Shown: in pieces, positions 25,825-35,647 of the stretch | How positions within the stretch are numbered: position 1 is the first letter of the stretch | How the letters are laid out: every line of letters begins with the position of its first letter | Source: Rheinheimera mangrovi | Lineage (GTDB): Bacteria > Pseudomonadota > Gammaproteobacteria > Enterobacterales > Alteromonadaceae | Assembly (NCBI RefSeq): GCF_003990335.1 | Contig: NZ_CP034683.1 | Span: forward strand, 1,998,501-2,062,500 | DNA: 64,000 nt | Direction: 5' to 3' | Translations under genes and position numbers: made by a program | The notes under the pieces: model-generated | What the model saw: only the letters and a program-made list of their open reading frames with translations | Databases searched by the model: none | Told to the model about the DNA's origin: nothing

Positions 25825-26556
25825 GTGTTGCCTTTCCCTTCGTCTTACAGAAGCTCTTTGCTTAAAACACTTATCTTGCCTTTGCTGTTGTTCAGTCTGC
25901 TGTTTGAGCTGTTTTACCAGCAAAAACTGGATTTTGTGCTGGCAGACTGGTGGTATCAACTGCAGGGCGGCCAATGGGCCTTGCAGCACCACTGGCTGAT
26001 GCAAAGCCTGTTGCATGACAGAGTAAGGAACTTAAACCTGCTGCTGGTGTTGGCGCTGCTAGGCTACGCGCTATGGCAGCGTTGGATCGGAAAAGCTGCG
26101 CTCTTGAGCCACGCACTCTGGACTTTGTTGTATGCAGTGCTGAGCTGTTTTGCGCTGGTGTCATTGTTAAAGCACTTGTTGCCGATGGAATGCCCCTGGG
26201 ATCTGCTGCAGTTTGGTGGCGATATGCCGTTTTATGGGCTGTTGCAGCAAAGGCCGGACGCTGCACCTGTTCATTTATGTTTTCCGGCAGGCCACGCCAG
26301 CATAGGGTTTGCCTGGCTTGGGCTTTATTACTTTTTTCTCGATCTGAAACCTCAGTGGGCGAACAAAGCGCTGGCTGGTGCTGCGCTGGCAGGCACAGTG
26401 TTGGGTGCCGTTCAGCAAATCAGGGGGGCGCATTTTTTCTCGCACGATATCTTCACTGCTGCTTTGTGCTGGACAGTCTGTACTGCCATTTATTTCATCA
26501 GGTTGCCCAAGCCAACAGCTCAGGCCAGGTTGGCTGGAGTAGACCACAATGCCTGA
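25825..26556 (+). CDS. Membrane PAP2-family phosphatase
   Basis: 243 residues starting at GTG 25825 (GGAG 8 nt upstream). Several membrane helices. The PAP2 signature is complete though variant: KHLLPMECPWD for the first motif, CFPAGHAS (PAGH in place of PSGH) for the second and RGAHFFSHDIF for the third. It sits directly before eptA with an 8-base overlap. In this setting it may dephosphorylate lipid A or recycle undecaprenyl pyrophosphate or the diacylglycerol-linked by-product of EptA. An LpxE-like role at lipid A is possible but not shown. Confidence 0.85.
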   Translation: MLPFPSSYRSSLLKTLILPLLLFSLLFELFYQQKLDFVLADWWYQLQGGQWALQHHWLMQSLLHDRVRNLNLLLVLALLGYALWQRWIGKAALLSHALWTLLYAVLSCFALVSLLKHLLPMECPWDLLQFGGDMPFYGLLQQRPDAAPVHLCFPAGHASIGFAWLGLYYFFLDLKPQWANKALAGAALAGTVLGAVQQIRGAHFFSHDIFTAALCWTVCTAIYFIRLPKPTAQARLAGVDHNA

Positions 26557-28207
26557 TGTCATTGCCACCTTAAGCACGGTCAGCTCAAGTCAAAGTTCAG
26601 TACAGCTGCAAAAACTCTGGCATCCGTTATGGTTTGCACTGATCTCAGCACTTGGCATGACCTTGCTGCTCAATGGCCCATTTTTGTCCAGTATTCAGGC
26701 CAAAGTTCCGGGCCAGTTTAAACTGCAACTCTGTTTGATTTTATTGTTGTTTTTGTTAAATTTTTTGCTGGCGGTTTTAGTAAGTTTCAGCAGGATCCAA
26801 AAGCCTGTGATGCTGCTGCTTTTTGTCGCAGGCGCTGTCAGTTATTACTTTATTACCAGCTTTGGCATAGTGATAGACACCTCTATGCTGCAAAACGCCA
26901 TGGAAACCGATACCGCAGAGGCGAGGGGCTTGTTGAGTCTATCTATGCTCTGGACTGTCAGCACTGTGATGTTGTTTCCACTATTGTGCAGCAGTCTGAT
27001 CAAAGTCCGGGTCATGCCGCTTAAAAAGTTTTTGTGGCATTGGTTGCTCTGTCTGGTGCTGATTTTTGCTGCGCTTTTTAGTGTTGCGGCTTGCGCTTAT
27101 TCAGAGCTTGCGCCTTTTTTCCGTAATTTCAGAGATGTAAAGCATCTGGCATTACCCGTCAGTCCGGTATCGGCCGCTGTGTCTTTTTCCGGCTCCTGGC
27201 TAAAAAGCCGTTTTCCTGAGTCATTTATCGAGTCAGGTACTGATGCTGTGCAGCCTGTGACGGCCAAAACAGCAAAACCACGCTTGATAGTGCTGGTGTT
27301 AGGAGAAACAGCACGAGCGGATCATTTTCAGCTTAACGGCTATCCAAGAGCCACCAATCCGGCTTTATCCGTTTTACCTGTCTACAGTTTTACCGATGTT
27401 AGCTCCTGCGGCACGGCCACAGCTCATTCTGTGCCTTGTATGTTTTCTGTTATGAGGCGAGATCAGTATGTGGAGTCTGTAGCAAAAAACACCAGCAATG
27501 TGTTGGATATACTGCAGAGAACAGGCATAAACATTCGCTGGTTTGACAACAATTCCGGCTGCAAAACCGTTTGTGACAGAGTGCCGTCAGAGTTTTTATT
27601 TAACGACAGCAGCAATCCCTTATGCGAAGACGGCCAGTGCAAAGACGAAATTTTACTGCAGGCGCTGGAAACAGAACTTAATAAAACCTCTGCGCAGGAC
27701 AGGTTGATTGTGTTGCATCAACTGGGTAGCCACGGTCCTGAGTACTTCAAACGCAGTGCCAGCAGCCAAAAACACTTCTTACCCGAATGCACTAACAAGC
27801 AACTGCAACTTTGTCAGCAAGAGGACATTATTAATGCCTATGACAACAGCATAGTGGCCACTGATGAGCTGCTTAGCCGTGTTATTCAGCAGCTACAAGG
27901 CGAGCAGGACTATCAGACGGCCATGCTGTATCTGTCCGATCACGGTGAGTCTTTGGGTGAAAACGGCGTTTATCTGCATGGTCTGCCGTATTGGATGGCG
28001 CCCGAAGCTCAGACCAAAGTACCTATGCTGTGGTGGATGTCTGATGCCTATGCCAGAGTGCAGCAGTTAAACGCTGAATGCATAGCGCAAAGGACCAAAC
28101 AAAAACTAAGTCACGACAATTTGTTCCATAGCTTATTGGGTCTGTTCCAAATCAGCAGCAAAGTGCATCAGCGGCAACTGGATCTGTTTCAGCCCTGCAA
28201 CGACTGA
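26549..28207 (+). CDS. eptA: Lipid A phosphoethanolamine transferase
   Basis: 552 residues, typical EptA/MCR length. Five N-terminal membrane helices with the DUF1705 region, then a periplasmic sulfatase domain with nucleophile Thr254 in GETARADHF, SSCGTATAHSVPCMFS, LHQLGSHGPEY, and the metal-binding DHGESLGENGVYLHG. Cysteines that form the domain's disulfides (SCGTA, SVPCMF, NSGCKTVC, NPLCEDGQC) are present. It adds phosphoethanolamine from phosphatidylethanolamine to lipid A phosphate and so lowers binding of polymyxin-type cationic peptides. Chromosomal, with a PmrA-type box upstream of the pair. Confidence 0.93.
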   Translation: MPDVIATLSTVSSSQSSVQLQKLWHPLWFALISALGMTLLLNGPFLSSIQAKVPGQFKLQLCLILLLFLLNFLLAVLVSFSRIQKPVMLLLFVAGAVSYYFITSFGIVIDTSMLQNAMETDTAEARGLLSLSMLWTVSTVMLFPLLCSSLIKVRVMPLKKFLWHWLLCLVLIFAALFSVAACAYSELAPFFRNFRDVKHLALPVSPVSAAVSFSGSWLKSRFPESFIESGTDAVQPVTAKTAKPRLIVLVLGETARADHFQLNGYPRATNPALSVLPVYSFTDVSSCGTATAHSVPCMFSVMRRDQYVESVAKNTSNVLDILQRTGINIRWFDNNSGCKTVCDRVPSEFLFNDSSNPLCEDGQCKDEILLQALETELNKTSAQDRLIVLHQLGSHGPEYFKRSASSQKHFLPECTNKQLQLCQQEDIINAYDNSIVATDELLSRVIQQLQGEQDYQTAMLYLSDHGESLGENGVYLHGLPYWMAPEAQTKVPMLWWMSDAYARVQQLNAECIAQRTKQKLSHDNLFHSLLGLFQISSKVHQRQLDLFQPCND

Positions 28208-28273
28208 CAACTGCCTTTTCGTCGGGACAGGCTTCAGGTACTCTGGCTGCCGATAGCCTTTAAAGGAAAAAGC

Positions 28274-28678
28274 ATGCAGCGTAAATTATTTATCAACCTG
28301 GCGGCAGCCGATGTTAAAGCCGCCACTGACTTTTACCAGCAGTTGGGTTTTGGTTTTAATCCGCAATTTAGTGACAACAGCGCCAGCTGTATTGTGCTTG
28401 CTGATCACTTGTATCTGATGCTGCTGACGAAAGAAAAGTTTGCTGGTTTTAGTCCACATCCGCTGGTGAATGGCCATCAACAGACACAAGTGCTGAACTG
28501 CTTAAGTTGCCACAGCAAAGCGGAAGTGGACGAGTTGGTGCAAAAGGCGGTAAAAGCTGGTGGAAACACCTATAACCAGCCCCAAGATCACGGAGTGATG
28601 TATGCTCATGGATTTCAGGATTTAGATGGTCATGTCTGGGAGCTGGTCTATATGGAAATGCTGCAGGCTTCTGTTTGA
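28274..28678 (+). CDS. VOC-fold (glyoxalase/bleomycin-resistance-like) protein
   Basis: 134 residues with two beta-alpha-beta-beta-beta modules: RKLFINLAAADVKAATDFYQ at the N-terminus and GFQDLDGHVWELVYME at the C-terminus. The conserved metal positions of glyoxalase I are only partly present. This subgroup (PhnB/YaeR-like single-domain) has no settled function. AAGGA lies 10 bases before the ATG. It stands alone between eptA and glnS. Confidence 0.8.
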   Translation: MQRKLFINLAAADVKAATDFYQQLGFGFNPQFSDNSASCIVLADHLYLMLLTKEKFAGFSPHPLVNGHQQTQVLNCLSCHSKAEVDELVQKAVKAGGNTYNQPQDHGVMYAHGFQDLDGHVWELVYMEMLQASV

Positions 28679-28705
28679 AACTCGCTTCTTCTGCTTAGTT
28701 GAGTA

Positions 28706-28711
28706 TATAAT
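28706..28711 (+). promoter_or_regulatory. Probable -10 element of glnS
   Basis: TATAAT 70 bases before the glnS start codon; no convincing -35 hexamer at the usual distance. Confidence 0.4.
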
Positions 28712-28780
28712 CCGTCGGTATTTTATATCTCCGAACTGACGCCTTTGTTGTCGGTGCATTTAGATAAGGATTTGAATTTT

Positions 28781-30442
28781 ATGGCGGACGTTGAACATCG
28801 CCCCACTAACTTTATTCGTCAGATCATCGATGCTGATCTGGCTTCAGGTAAACACAACACCACTGTGACCCGTTTCCCGCCGGAGCCTAACGGTTATCTG
28901 CACATTGGTCATGCCAAATCGATTTGTCTGAACTTTGGTATTGCTGAAGATTATCAGGGCCAGTGTAACTTACGTTTTGACGACACCAACCCTGAAAAAG
29001 AAGACATCGATTTTGTAAATTCTATTCAGCAGGACGTGCAGTGGTTAGGTTATAACTGGTCTGGCAATGTACGTTATTCGTCAGATTACTTTGATACCTT
29101 GTATGGTTATGCCGTTGAACTGATTAACAAAGGTTTGGCTTATGTTTGTTTTTTAAACGCAGAACAAATGCGCGAATACCGTGGCAACTTAACTCAGCCT
29201 GGTAAAAACAGCCCAACCCGTGACACTTCACCTGAAGAAAACCTGGCCTTGTTTGAAAAAATGCGCGCTGGTGGTTTTAAAGAAGGCGAATGCTCACTGC
29301 GCGCTAAAATTGATATGAGCTCAGCTTTTATCTGTATGCGCGACCCGGTGATTTACCGCGTCAAGTTTGCCCATCACCACCAGACAGGTGACAAGTGGTG
29401 CATTTATCCAATGTACGACTTCACCCACTGTATCTCTGATGCGCTGGAAGGCATTACGCATTCGTTATGTACGCTGGAATTCCAGGACAACCGTCGTTTA
29501 TACGACTGGATTTTGGACAACATCACTATTGCCTGTCATCCACAGCAAATCGAATTCTCTCGTCTGAACCTCGAGTATCAGGTGATGAGTAAACGTAAGC
29601 TGCACACCTTAGTTGAAGGTGGTCATGTCGCAGGTTGGGATGACCCACGTATGCCTACTATTGCAGGTTTACGCCGTCGTGGTTTTACGCCAGCTTCATT
29701 GCGTGAGTTCGCTAAACGTATTGGTGTGACCAAGCAAGACAATATGATTGAAATCAGCGCTTTGGATTCCTGTATCCGTGAAGATCTGGATGCCAATGCG
29801 CCTCGTGCTATGGCTGTGATCGATCCGTTAAAAGTGACCATCAGCAACTACAACGCCGCCGATGTGGAATGGTTAGAAGTGCATAACCATCCAAAAGAAG
29901 AAAGCATGGGTAGCCGTAAAGTGCCTTTCGGTCGTACCTTGTACATTGATAAAGCGGACTTCCGTGAAGAAGCCAACAAAAAGTACAAACGTATGGTCAC
30001 AGGTGGCGAAGTGCGTTTACGTGGCGCTTATGTGATTCGTGCAGACGAAGTGATTAAAAACGAAGCAGGCGATATTGTTGAACTGATTTGTTCTTACGAT
30101 CCGGATACTTTAGGAGTGAATCCAGCGGATGGCCGTAAAGTGCGTGGTGTAATTCACTGGGTTGAAGCGTCGCAAGCTGTGCCTGCTGAATTCCGTATTT
30201 ACGATCGTTTATTCACAGTGCCGAATCCTGCCGCTGAAGAAGACTTTTTAGCTGTGATTAACCCTGCTTCTTTAACAGTGAAGCAAGGTGTAGTTGAGCC
30301 AAGCTTAAAAGCAGCGCAAGCGGAAAAAGCCTTCCAGTTTGAGCGGGAAGGGTATTACTGTGCCGACAACAAAGATTCAACACCGGATCATTTGGTGTTT
30401 AACCGTACTGTAGCGCTGCGCGATACCTTCTTCGAAGACTAA
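28781..30442 (+). CDS. glnS: Glutamine--tRNA ligase
   Basis: 553 residues from ATG 28781 ([16 protein letters not shown]), chosen by family length and an AAGGA 10 nt upstream over a TTG at 28745. Class I synthetase: [16 protein letters not shown] with the HIGH motif, the KMSKS-equivalent VMSKRKL, and the C-terminal anticodon-binding beta-barrels. It charges tRNA-Gln with glutamine in the cytoplasm. Single-gene unit, closed by a long perfect inverted repeat. Codon use (many GGT, CGT, ACC) fits a highly expressed gene. Confidence 0.98.
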   Translation: MADVEHRPTNFIRQIIDADLASGKHNTTVTRFPPEPNGYLHIGHAKSICLNFGIAEDYQGQCNLRFDDTNPEKEDIDFVNSIQQDVQWLGYNWSGNVRYSSDYFDTLYGYAVELINKGLAYVCFLNAEQMREYRGNLTQPGKNSPTRDTSPEENLALFEKMRAGGFKEGECSLRAKIDMSSAFICMRDPVIYRVKFAHHHQTGDKWCIYPMYDFTHCISDALEGITHSLCTLEFQDNRRLYDWILDNITIACHPQQIEFSRLNLEYQVMSKRKLHTLVEGGHVAGWDDPRMPTIAGLRRRGFTPASLREFAKRIGVTKQDNMIEISALDSCIREDLDANAPRAMAVIDPLKVTISNYNAADVEWLEVHNHPKEESMGSRKVPFGRTLYIDKADFREEANKKYKRMVTGGEVRLRGAYVIRADEVIKNEAGDIVELICSYDPDTLGVNPADGRKVRGVIHWVEASQAVPAEFRIYDRLFTVPNPAAEEDFLAVINPASLTVKQGVVEPSLKAAQAEKAFQFEREGYYCADNKDSTPDHLVFNRTVALRDTFFED

Positions 30443-30449
30443 AACTTTT

Positions 30450-30505
30450 AATTCGGGTCAGAGTAAAATTAAACCTACTGGTCTAATTTTACTCTGACCC
30501 GAATT
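30450..30505. repeat. Extragenic palindrome of the GGGTCAGAGT type, copy 1
   Basis: Perfect 22-bp arms (30450-30471, 30484-30505) with a 12-nt loop. The arm core GGGTCAGAGT is shared with the palindrome at 37399-37451. It lies 8 bases after the glnS stop and could also terminate transcription. Confidence 0.85.
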
Positions 30506-30545
30506 CTTCTAGACTCTAAGCAGTTCATTTTTCAGGATATGCCTG

Positions 30546-31394
30546 ATGTACAGATCGTGCTTATATCTGCTGCTTTGCCTGACGTTTTTTCCTTTAAGCT
30601 CTTTTGCTGACACTGTGCGTTATCCTGCCATCGAAGATGCAGGTGATCAGCGTTCAAACTATCCTATTGCTTTACTTGAACTTGCCCTGAAAAATGCCGG
30701 TAGCACCGCCACTTTGCAAAGCACCTCTGCGCGGGTGTCCAAAAGCCGGGCTTTGCATTTATTAGAAACCGGGGTGGAAGTGGATGTGGTCTGGACTATG
30801 ACGTCCATTGAGCGGGAAAAACGTTTTTTACCCATACGTGTTCCTCTATATAAAGGTCTTGGCAGCTATAGGTTATTGCTTATTCGCGGTGAGGATCAGA
30901 CCAAGTTCAGCGCTTTAAAAGATGAAACTGCGCTCAAACAGCAATTAATGTCGCAAGTACATGACTGGGTCGATACGGATGTGCTGCGGCATAATAAATT
31001 TAAAGTACTAAATGCCTCCAGCTATCAAAGTTTGTTCCAAATGCTGCTGCATAAAAGAGTGGAAGCAGTGCCACGCAGTGTGATGGAAATAGAAGCCGAG
31101 CAGTTACTTTTTGCAGCTCAGGGTTTGCATGTCGAAACCGATTGGCTGCTGCATTATCCGGGTGCTGTGTATTTTTTTGTTTCGAATAAAAATTCGCAAT
31201 TGGCAGAAAAAATTGAGTTGGGTTTACGCAAAGCCGTAAAAGACGGTAGCTTTGATTTAATGTTCCAAAAACACTTTGACGGTCAGTTAAGGAAAATGAA
31301 GCTGTCGGGACGTAAATTAGTTGAGCTTGAGAATCCATTATTACCACCTGAAACTCCGCTGGCGGAATCAATCCTTTGGTACAAGCCGGATTAA
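30546..31394 (+). CDS. Periplasmic solute-binding-like protein (SBP_bac_3 fold)
   Basis: 282 residues with a signal peptide (LLLCLTFFPLSSFA). The mature part begins VRYPAIEDAGDQRSNYPIALLELALKN and has the two-lobed layout of family 3 binding proteins; GVEVDVVWTMTSIEREKRFLPIRVPLYKG matches the many single binding proteins encoded without permeases in this bacterial group. There is no permease of the matching class. It may be a sensor-type binding protein. AGGA lies 9 nt before the ATG. Confidence 0.75.
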   Translation: MYRSCLYLLLCLTFFPLSSFADTVRYPAIEDAGDQRSNYPIALLELALKNAGSTATLQSTSARVSKSRALHLLETGVEVDVVWTMTSIEREKRFLPIRVPLYKGLGSYRLLLIRGEDQTKFSALKDETALKQQLMSQVHDWVDTDVLRHNKFKVLNASSYQSLFQMLLHKRVEAVPRSVMEIEAEQLLFAAQGLHVETDWLLHYPGAVYFFVSNKNSQLAEKIELGLRKAVKDGSFDLMFQKHFDGQLRKMKLSGRKLVELENPLLPPETPLAESILWYKPD

Positions 31395-31471
31395 CTATTT
31401 TTTTTCTATTGTGTTCTCGCCCTGATCTGCTTTAGATTCAATGCATTAAACCCTTGAGATCCGGAGTTGAA

Positions 31472-32086
31472 GTGGACGTTTTTTTCGCCGTATTGTTTTT
31501 TGCCTTTTCTACCACTATCACCCCTGGTCCGAACAACATCATGATGTTGTCGTCGGGTGTGAACTATGGCGTCAAAGCCAGTCTGCCGCATTTTTTTGGT
31601 ATTTGTTTTGGTTTCCCTTTGATGGTGTTACTGGTTGGTCTGGGTTTTGGTGTGGTATTTGAACGCTTCCCCCAGCTACATATCTGGATCAAAGTTGCAG
31701 GTGTGCTGTATTTGCTGTGGCTGGCCTGGAAAATTGCTTCCAGCACGCCCAGCAGTATTGAAGGCTCTGATGCTAAACCTTTTAGTTTTCTGCAAGCGGC
31801 TTTATTTCAATGGGTGAATGGCAAAGCCTGGATCATGGCATCAGGTGCTGTGGCCGCTTTTACTACTGTAGCTGGCAATGCCTGGTGGGACGTGACTCAA
31901 ATCACAGCTGCATTTTTGCTGGTTAGTTTCCCTTGTGTGGGGATCTGGTTAACCTGCGGCGCTTTGCTTCGTACCTTGCTCAATACTCCTTTGTATCAGC
32001 GTATGTTTAACTGGGCTATGGCACTGTTATTGGTGTTATCAGTAGGGCCTGTATTGGCTGAGCTTTATGCAGAGTGGATGCTGTAA
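31472..32086 (+). CDS. LysE-family amino-acid exporter
   Basis: 204 residues from GTG 31472, picked because GGAG is 5 nt upstream. Six hydrophobic segments; the LysE/RhtB signature TTITPGPNNIMMLSSGVNYG is near the N-terminus. It exports amino acids or similar solutes by proton exchange; the substrate is not predictable. The stop is directly followed by the ATP-binding gene (TAAATG), so both are likely co-transcribed with the exporter cluster downstream. Confidence 0.88.
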   Translation: MDVFFAVLFFAFSTTITPGPNNIMMLSSGVNYGVKASLPHFFGICFGFPLMVLLVGLGFGVVFERFPQLHIWIKVAGVLYLLWLAWKIASSTPSSIEGSDAKPFSFLQAALFQWVNGKAWIMASGAVAAFTTVAGNAWWDVTQITAAFLLVSFPCVGIWLTCGALLRTLLNTPLYQRMFNWAMALLLVLSVGPVLAELYAEWML

Positions 32087-32719
32087 ATGTTGTGCGTTCA
32101 GGAACTCAGTTTTAGTTATGGCAAACAGCAGCTATTCTCCCATTTAAACCTGCAGTTGGAACCGGGTTTACACTGGTTAAGTGGTGCTAATGGCTCTGGG
32201 AAATCCAGTTTGTTGCGAATTTTAGCCGCTCTTGATAAAGCATCGCAGGGCAGTATCAGCTTTCATCAGCATCAGGTTGGCAGCACTGCTTATCAGGCTT
32301 TGGTTAGTATTAGCGCTGATGCGGTGGCGCCTTTGCAGGACAATACAGTGCTTGGCGTGCTGCAGTTGGTAGCGCGTTGTCGCGGCACTTCGATGGAGCA
32401 GTTGCTAATGCATGCCAAAGCTTTTGCATTAGAGCCTTTGTTGCAGCAAAAAGTGGCTGTATTGTCGTTAGGCCAACAAAAGAAGCTGAGTTTAACTTTG
32501 GCTTTGGCGGCAAAACCACAACTGCTATTGCTGGATGAACCTTTTAACGCATTGGACCCGGATTCTTTAGTCTATTGCTGCACGCAGTTACAGGCGGCGA
32601 AAGATCGGGGGGCCCTGGTGCTGATCGCCAGCCATTTATCACCCCAAAGTTTTCAGCTTGAGCTTAGTCAACATCTGGAGTTAAAGGCCGGTGGGCACTT
32701 ATCTTTTGCTCCGTTATGA
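32087..32719 (+). CDS. ABC transporter ATP-binding protein
   Basis: 210 residues. Walker A GANGSGKSS, signature loop LSLGQQKKL (one of the variant signatures) and Walker B LLLLDEP, followed by the H-loop in LIASHLS. The short form resembles CcmA-like heme-exporter and small exporter ATPases. It overlaps the permease gene by 29 bases, so the two form one transporter. The substrate is unknown. Confidence 0.9.
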   Translation: MLCVQELSFSYGKQQLFSHLNLQLEPGLHWLSGANGSGKSSLLRILAALDKASQGSISFHQHQVGSTAYQALVSISADAVAPLQDNTVLGVLQLVARCRGTSMEQLLMHAKAFALEPLLQQKVAVLSLGQQKKLSLTLALAAKPQLLLLDEPFNALDPDSLVYCCTQLQAAKDRGALVLIASHLSPQSFQLELSQHLELKAGGHLSFAPL

Positions 32720-33755
32720 GCTATTTCGGCAACAGGCTGAGGATGCTTTTGCGCCACTGAAACAGTTTTCTTTGATGCTGTTGCTGATTGCTGGCCATGC
32801 GCTGATAGGGCTCTGGGCGCCTTTGGTTTTATTAGGGTTTCAGTTATTTAACCCAGAGCTGGCTACCGTTGAGCGTTGGCCCTATCTGCAAATGTTACTG
32901 GTCATTATGTTCTGTTGGCAGGGCTCTATAGCCTGGCAACAAAAATCTGTGGCAGAACAGTATTTTGTTGAAAGCCTGGCACCTTCGGCAGGCGTAGCAT
33001 GGCTTAGCAATAAGTTAATGGCGCTGCTAAACCAGTTGCCCTTCTGGTTTTTAACCTTGCCGGTATTGGTTTATCTGCTGTTCAGTGGAAAGACGATGGC
33101 ATGGCTGGATGCCACGCAGTTGCTGTTGGTGCTACTTGTGCTCTGTTGGAGTTTTCATGCCTGCCAGACCAGTTGGCTGGCTCTCTTCACGGTATTTATG
33201 CTGCCTGCTATGACGTTTTGGAGCTTACCGCTAGTAGCTTTGATGCTGTTGGAAAGAGTTATTCAACATCAGTTGAGGGGCACCCCATTTTCGGCTGGTT
33301 CTTTATTTCGGTATTGGTTGTATTGGTTTATCGGGCAGCAGCAAAATAAAGCACTGTTATTACTAATTATTTTTGTGCTGGCTTTGTGGCAATACTGGCT
33401 GGTGCAACCACTAAAAGCTGAAGCTTTGATTTTTATAAATTCGGTATTTATCTGGGTTTTAGCACTTTTGTGTTATGCCCAGCAAAAACTTTGGCAGCGG
33501 CAGTTGTTATCGCAGCATTACTTTTGGTTAAGCTGCTGTACTTCAAATCAGCGCAATATTTTAAAACTAATGAATGTTTTACCTGTATTGACAGGCTCTG
33601 TGTTGGCGCTGTTTTTTCTGGATGCGGTATCCGCAGTTTGCACAATTGTGCTGGCCATTGCGTTAAGCTTCTGCTCTAAGTTGCGTTTATTGTCAGCTGC
33701 TCTTTGCTGCTTTTTGCTTTTGTTGTTACTCAATGGACAAGGACTTTGGACATGA
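32691..33755 (+). CDS. ABC transporter membrane subunit (uncharacterised)
   Basis: 354 residues from GTG 32691 inside the ATPase gene, with AAAGG upstream. About eight to ten hydrophobic segments, many Leu/Trp residues, no soluble domain. It lacks clear similarity to a named permease class in my reading; it is assigned by its coupling to the ATPase. An ATGA overlap joins it to the rhodanese gene. Confidence 0.7.
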   Translation: MGTYLLLRYELFRQQAEDAFAPLKQFSLMLLLIAGHALIGLWAPLVLLGFQLFNPELATVERWPYLQMLLVIMFCWQGSIAWQQKSVAEQYFVESLAPSAGVAWLSNKLMALLNQLPFWFLTLPVLVYLLFSGKTMAWLDATQLLLVLLVLCWSFHACQTSWLALFTVFMLPAMTFWSLPLVALMLLERVIQHQLRGTPFSAGSLFRYWLYWFIGQQQNKALLLLIIFVLALWQYWLVQPLKAEALIFINSVFIWVLALLCYAQQKLWQRQLLSQHYFWLSCCTSNQRNILKLMNVLPVLTGSVLALFFLDAVSAVCTIVLAIALSFCSKLRLLSAALCCFLLLLLLNGQGLWT

Positions 33756-34066
33756 AAAAATTACTGATGTCGCTGTTATTGTGGGGGCCAATGGCGGTAG
33801 CGCAAAGCTTGTGGATTGATGTACGTACTGCCGAGGAATACAACGCAGGGCATTTAGAAGGCGCGATCAACATTCCTTATGACGAAATTGAACAAAAAAT
33901 TGAAGCTGTCAGTGCTGATAAGACGGCCGATATTCAGCTGTATTGCCGCAGTGGACGCCGCTCAGGTATTGCGCTGGAAAGCTTAACAAATATGGGTTAT
34001 AGCAAGGTGACGAACGCCGGTGCTTATAAGCAGCTGAAACAAAAACAAGTTAAATCTAACGACTAG
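33752..34066 (+). CDS. Periplasmic rhodanese-domain protein, PspE-like
   Basis: 104 residues from ATG 33752. The signal peptide ends AVAQ. Single rhodanese domain: WIDVRTAEEYNAGHLEGAINIP and the active-site loop YCRSGRRSG, with Cys65 as sulfur carrier. Family members are periplasmic thiosulfate:cyanide sulfurtransferases. The start overlaps the permease stop by 4 bases. The 3' end overlaps the convergent START-domain gene by 11 bases. Confidence 0.85.
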   Translation: MKKLLMSLLLWGPMAVAQSLWIDVRTAEEYNAGHLEGAINIPYDEIEQKIEAVSADKTADIQLYCRSGRRSGIALESLTNMGYSKVTNAGAYKQLKQKQVKSND

Positions 34067-34679
34067 CCTGGGGCGTTTTCTCCTGATAAGCAGGGCGCTT
34101 TAATTCAGTTTTAAAGGCGATAAAACTGGCGCGTAACGAGCTTAATGTGAGTTGTTTTACCAGCCATTCTGGCAATTCACCGCCAGGGTTAGCACTGCCC
34201 TGATACTGCATGTCATAACCTTGATCTCTTGAGGTTAAAGTCCACAGCGCTTTTACATCCCGAATGCGCACATAACCTTTAGTTTCCGGCACTAACTCTG
34301 AGCAGTCGGTAATATTAATAAGCAGGCTTTTTTCCATATGACTGACATCTGCACAGGTCACCATATCCCTGGGGCTGACAGGCCATACTGAGGTAAAGCG
34401 GGTATAAACCTTCCAATGATGTTCTGTGCTTCCCTCCAAAAGCCTGGCGTCCTCGCTTTGTTTTAGCCAGCGCCGCACTGACTTAGTGTCTTTGAGTAAC
34501 AGCAAAAAGCTCTCTGGTTTGCCGGGATAAAAAGCGCTGGCTTTGACTTCCAGCTCTGGGTTGTATCTGTAACTCAAACTGATGCCTGCTTTGGTTTTTA
34601 ATGAAGTCCAATCAGGCTCTGCAGCAACAGCGGGCAGAGACAGCACTACACACAAAACCACTGCTGTTAAAAAATGCAT
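34056..34679 (-). CDS. Secreted START-domain lipid-binding protein
   Basis: 207 residues from ATG 34679, with AGGTGG just upstream; GTG 34685 would add two residues. Signal peptide ending AVAA, then a START domain: ASAFYPGKPESFLLLLKDTKSVRRWL, VYTRFTSVWPVSPRDMVT and a C-terminal helix LRASFIAFKTEL. START domains bind hydrophobic ligands in a deep pocket. In gammaproteobacteria such periplasmic forms are widespread but unassigned. It converges on the rhodanese gene. Confidence 0.8.
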   Translation of the reverse strand: MHFLTAVVLCVVLSLPAVAAEPDWTSLKTKAGISLSYRYNPELEVKASAFYPGKPESFLLLLKDTKSVRRWLKQSEDARLLEGSTEHHWKVYTRFTSVWPVSPRDMVTCADVSHMEKSLLINITDCSELVPETKGYVRIRDVKALWTLTSRDQGYDMQYQGSANPGGELPEWLVKQLTLSSLRASFIAFKTELKRPAYQEKTPQASR

Positions 34680-34741
34680 AACCACCTGACTTTTTTTCGT
34701 TAAGATACAAGCTTATACGAAACACAACTTTGTTGGGTGTG

Positions 34742-35269
34742 ATGAAAAGCAGTATCGATGAAAAAATAGCGCTGGAACATCAGGCCGCCAAACTTTTTAT
34801 GCGACTGTACCAGCACAAATTCGGCGTCAAAATGCAGCATATCTGGCATAACGAACCAGCGAAGCCAGATGTGTCCTGTTATCTTGAACAGCAACGGCTG
34901 GATCTGGAAATTGCCCATTTGTATGGCAGCGAAGCTGAAGCCATGAAAATTTTGGGTCGTGAACTTAAAGGCGGCACACTGGACGCTTTGCAGTCGCTGA
35001 GCCATTTTCCTGTGGCTGAACGTTTGTTGCAGGCGCTGGATAAGCTGATCATGAACAAGGCGCAAAAAAGTTATGACTCTGAAAAAGTCTGGCTGGTGAT
35101 CCGTAATGCTCATCCGGACTGGCACGCCGAAGAGCTGGAACAAACTCCGCATTTATTACAAATTCCGTCCAAACATCCGTTTGAACAAATCTGGCTGGTG
35201 GCGGATATGACAGGGCAGGCTGGGCTTGTGCCTTTGTATCCTTTGACGCTGGAAAAGGGGGAAAGGTGA
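34742..35269 (+). CDS. Conserved hypothetical protein, possible nuclease-like core
   Basis: 175 residues from ATG 34742; a TTG at 34730 is possible but less likely. Soluble and hydrophilic. The segment KPDVSCYLEQQRLDLEIAHLYG has the D-x(n)-D/E-x-E pattern of PD-(D/E)xK enzymes, but without a following Lys motif this is weak. It overlaps the next gene by four bases. No function can be named. Confidence 0.6.
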   Translation: MKSSIDEKIALEHQAAKLFMRLYQHKFGVKMQHIWHNEPAKPDVSCYLEQQRLDLEIAHLYGSEAEAMKILGRELKGGTLDALQSLSHFPVAERLLQALDKLIMNKAQKSYDSEKVWLVIRNAHPDWHAEELEQTPHLLQIPSKHPFEQIWLVADMTGQAGLVPLYPLTLEKGER

Positions 35270-35637
35270 AACTGCTTAGTAAAGCGCAGCAACTGGCTCA
35301 ACGGCTTTATGTCTGGCGTTTTGGCTTGGTCTTTCTGGGCTTTTATGCGATTGGTTTTGGGGTTTATTATCTGCTGCAAGGCCCGTCTGTGGTGTTTGAA
35401 GTTGCCTTGTTATTATCTGTAGTGCTATTGGGGTGGGTGTTATTGGCTTGGCTGACGTTATTGCTGTTTCGACAATTACCCGACTGGCAACAGCCGCAAA
35501 GTGTTTGGCAAAAATTAAAGCAAGCAGCGCATAAATTATGGTACCAAGCCTTGCTTTGGGGATGCCTGCTGCTTAGTATCGCCACCCTGTATTTAATGGC
35601 CAAAGCACTGAAAGCTTTGATTAGCCAACTGCTCTAA
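35266..35637 (+). CDS. Small membrane protein of unknown function
   Basis: 123 residues from GTG 35266, which overlaps the upstream stop. Three hydrophobic segments (FGLVFLGFYAIGFGVYYLL; VALLLSVVLLGWVLLAWLTLLL; ALLWGCLLLSIATLYLMA) separated by short polar loops. I do not recognise it. It is translated with its upstream neighbour and lies 10 bases before earP. Confidence 0.6.
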   Translation: MKLLSKAQQLAQRLYVWRFGLVFLGFYAIGFGVYYLLQGPSVVFEVALLLSVVLLGWVLLAWLTLLLFRQLPDWQQPQSVWQKLKQAAHKLWYQALLWGCLLLSIATLYLMAKALKALISQLL

Positions 35638-35647
35638 AAGGTAATGC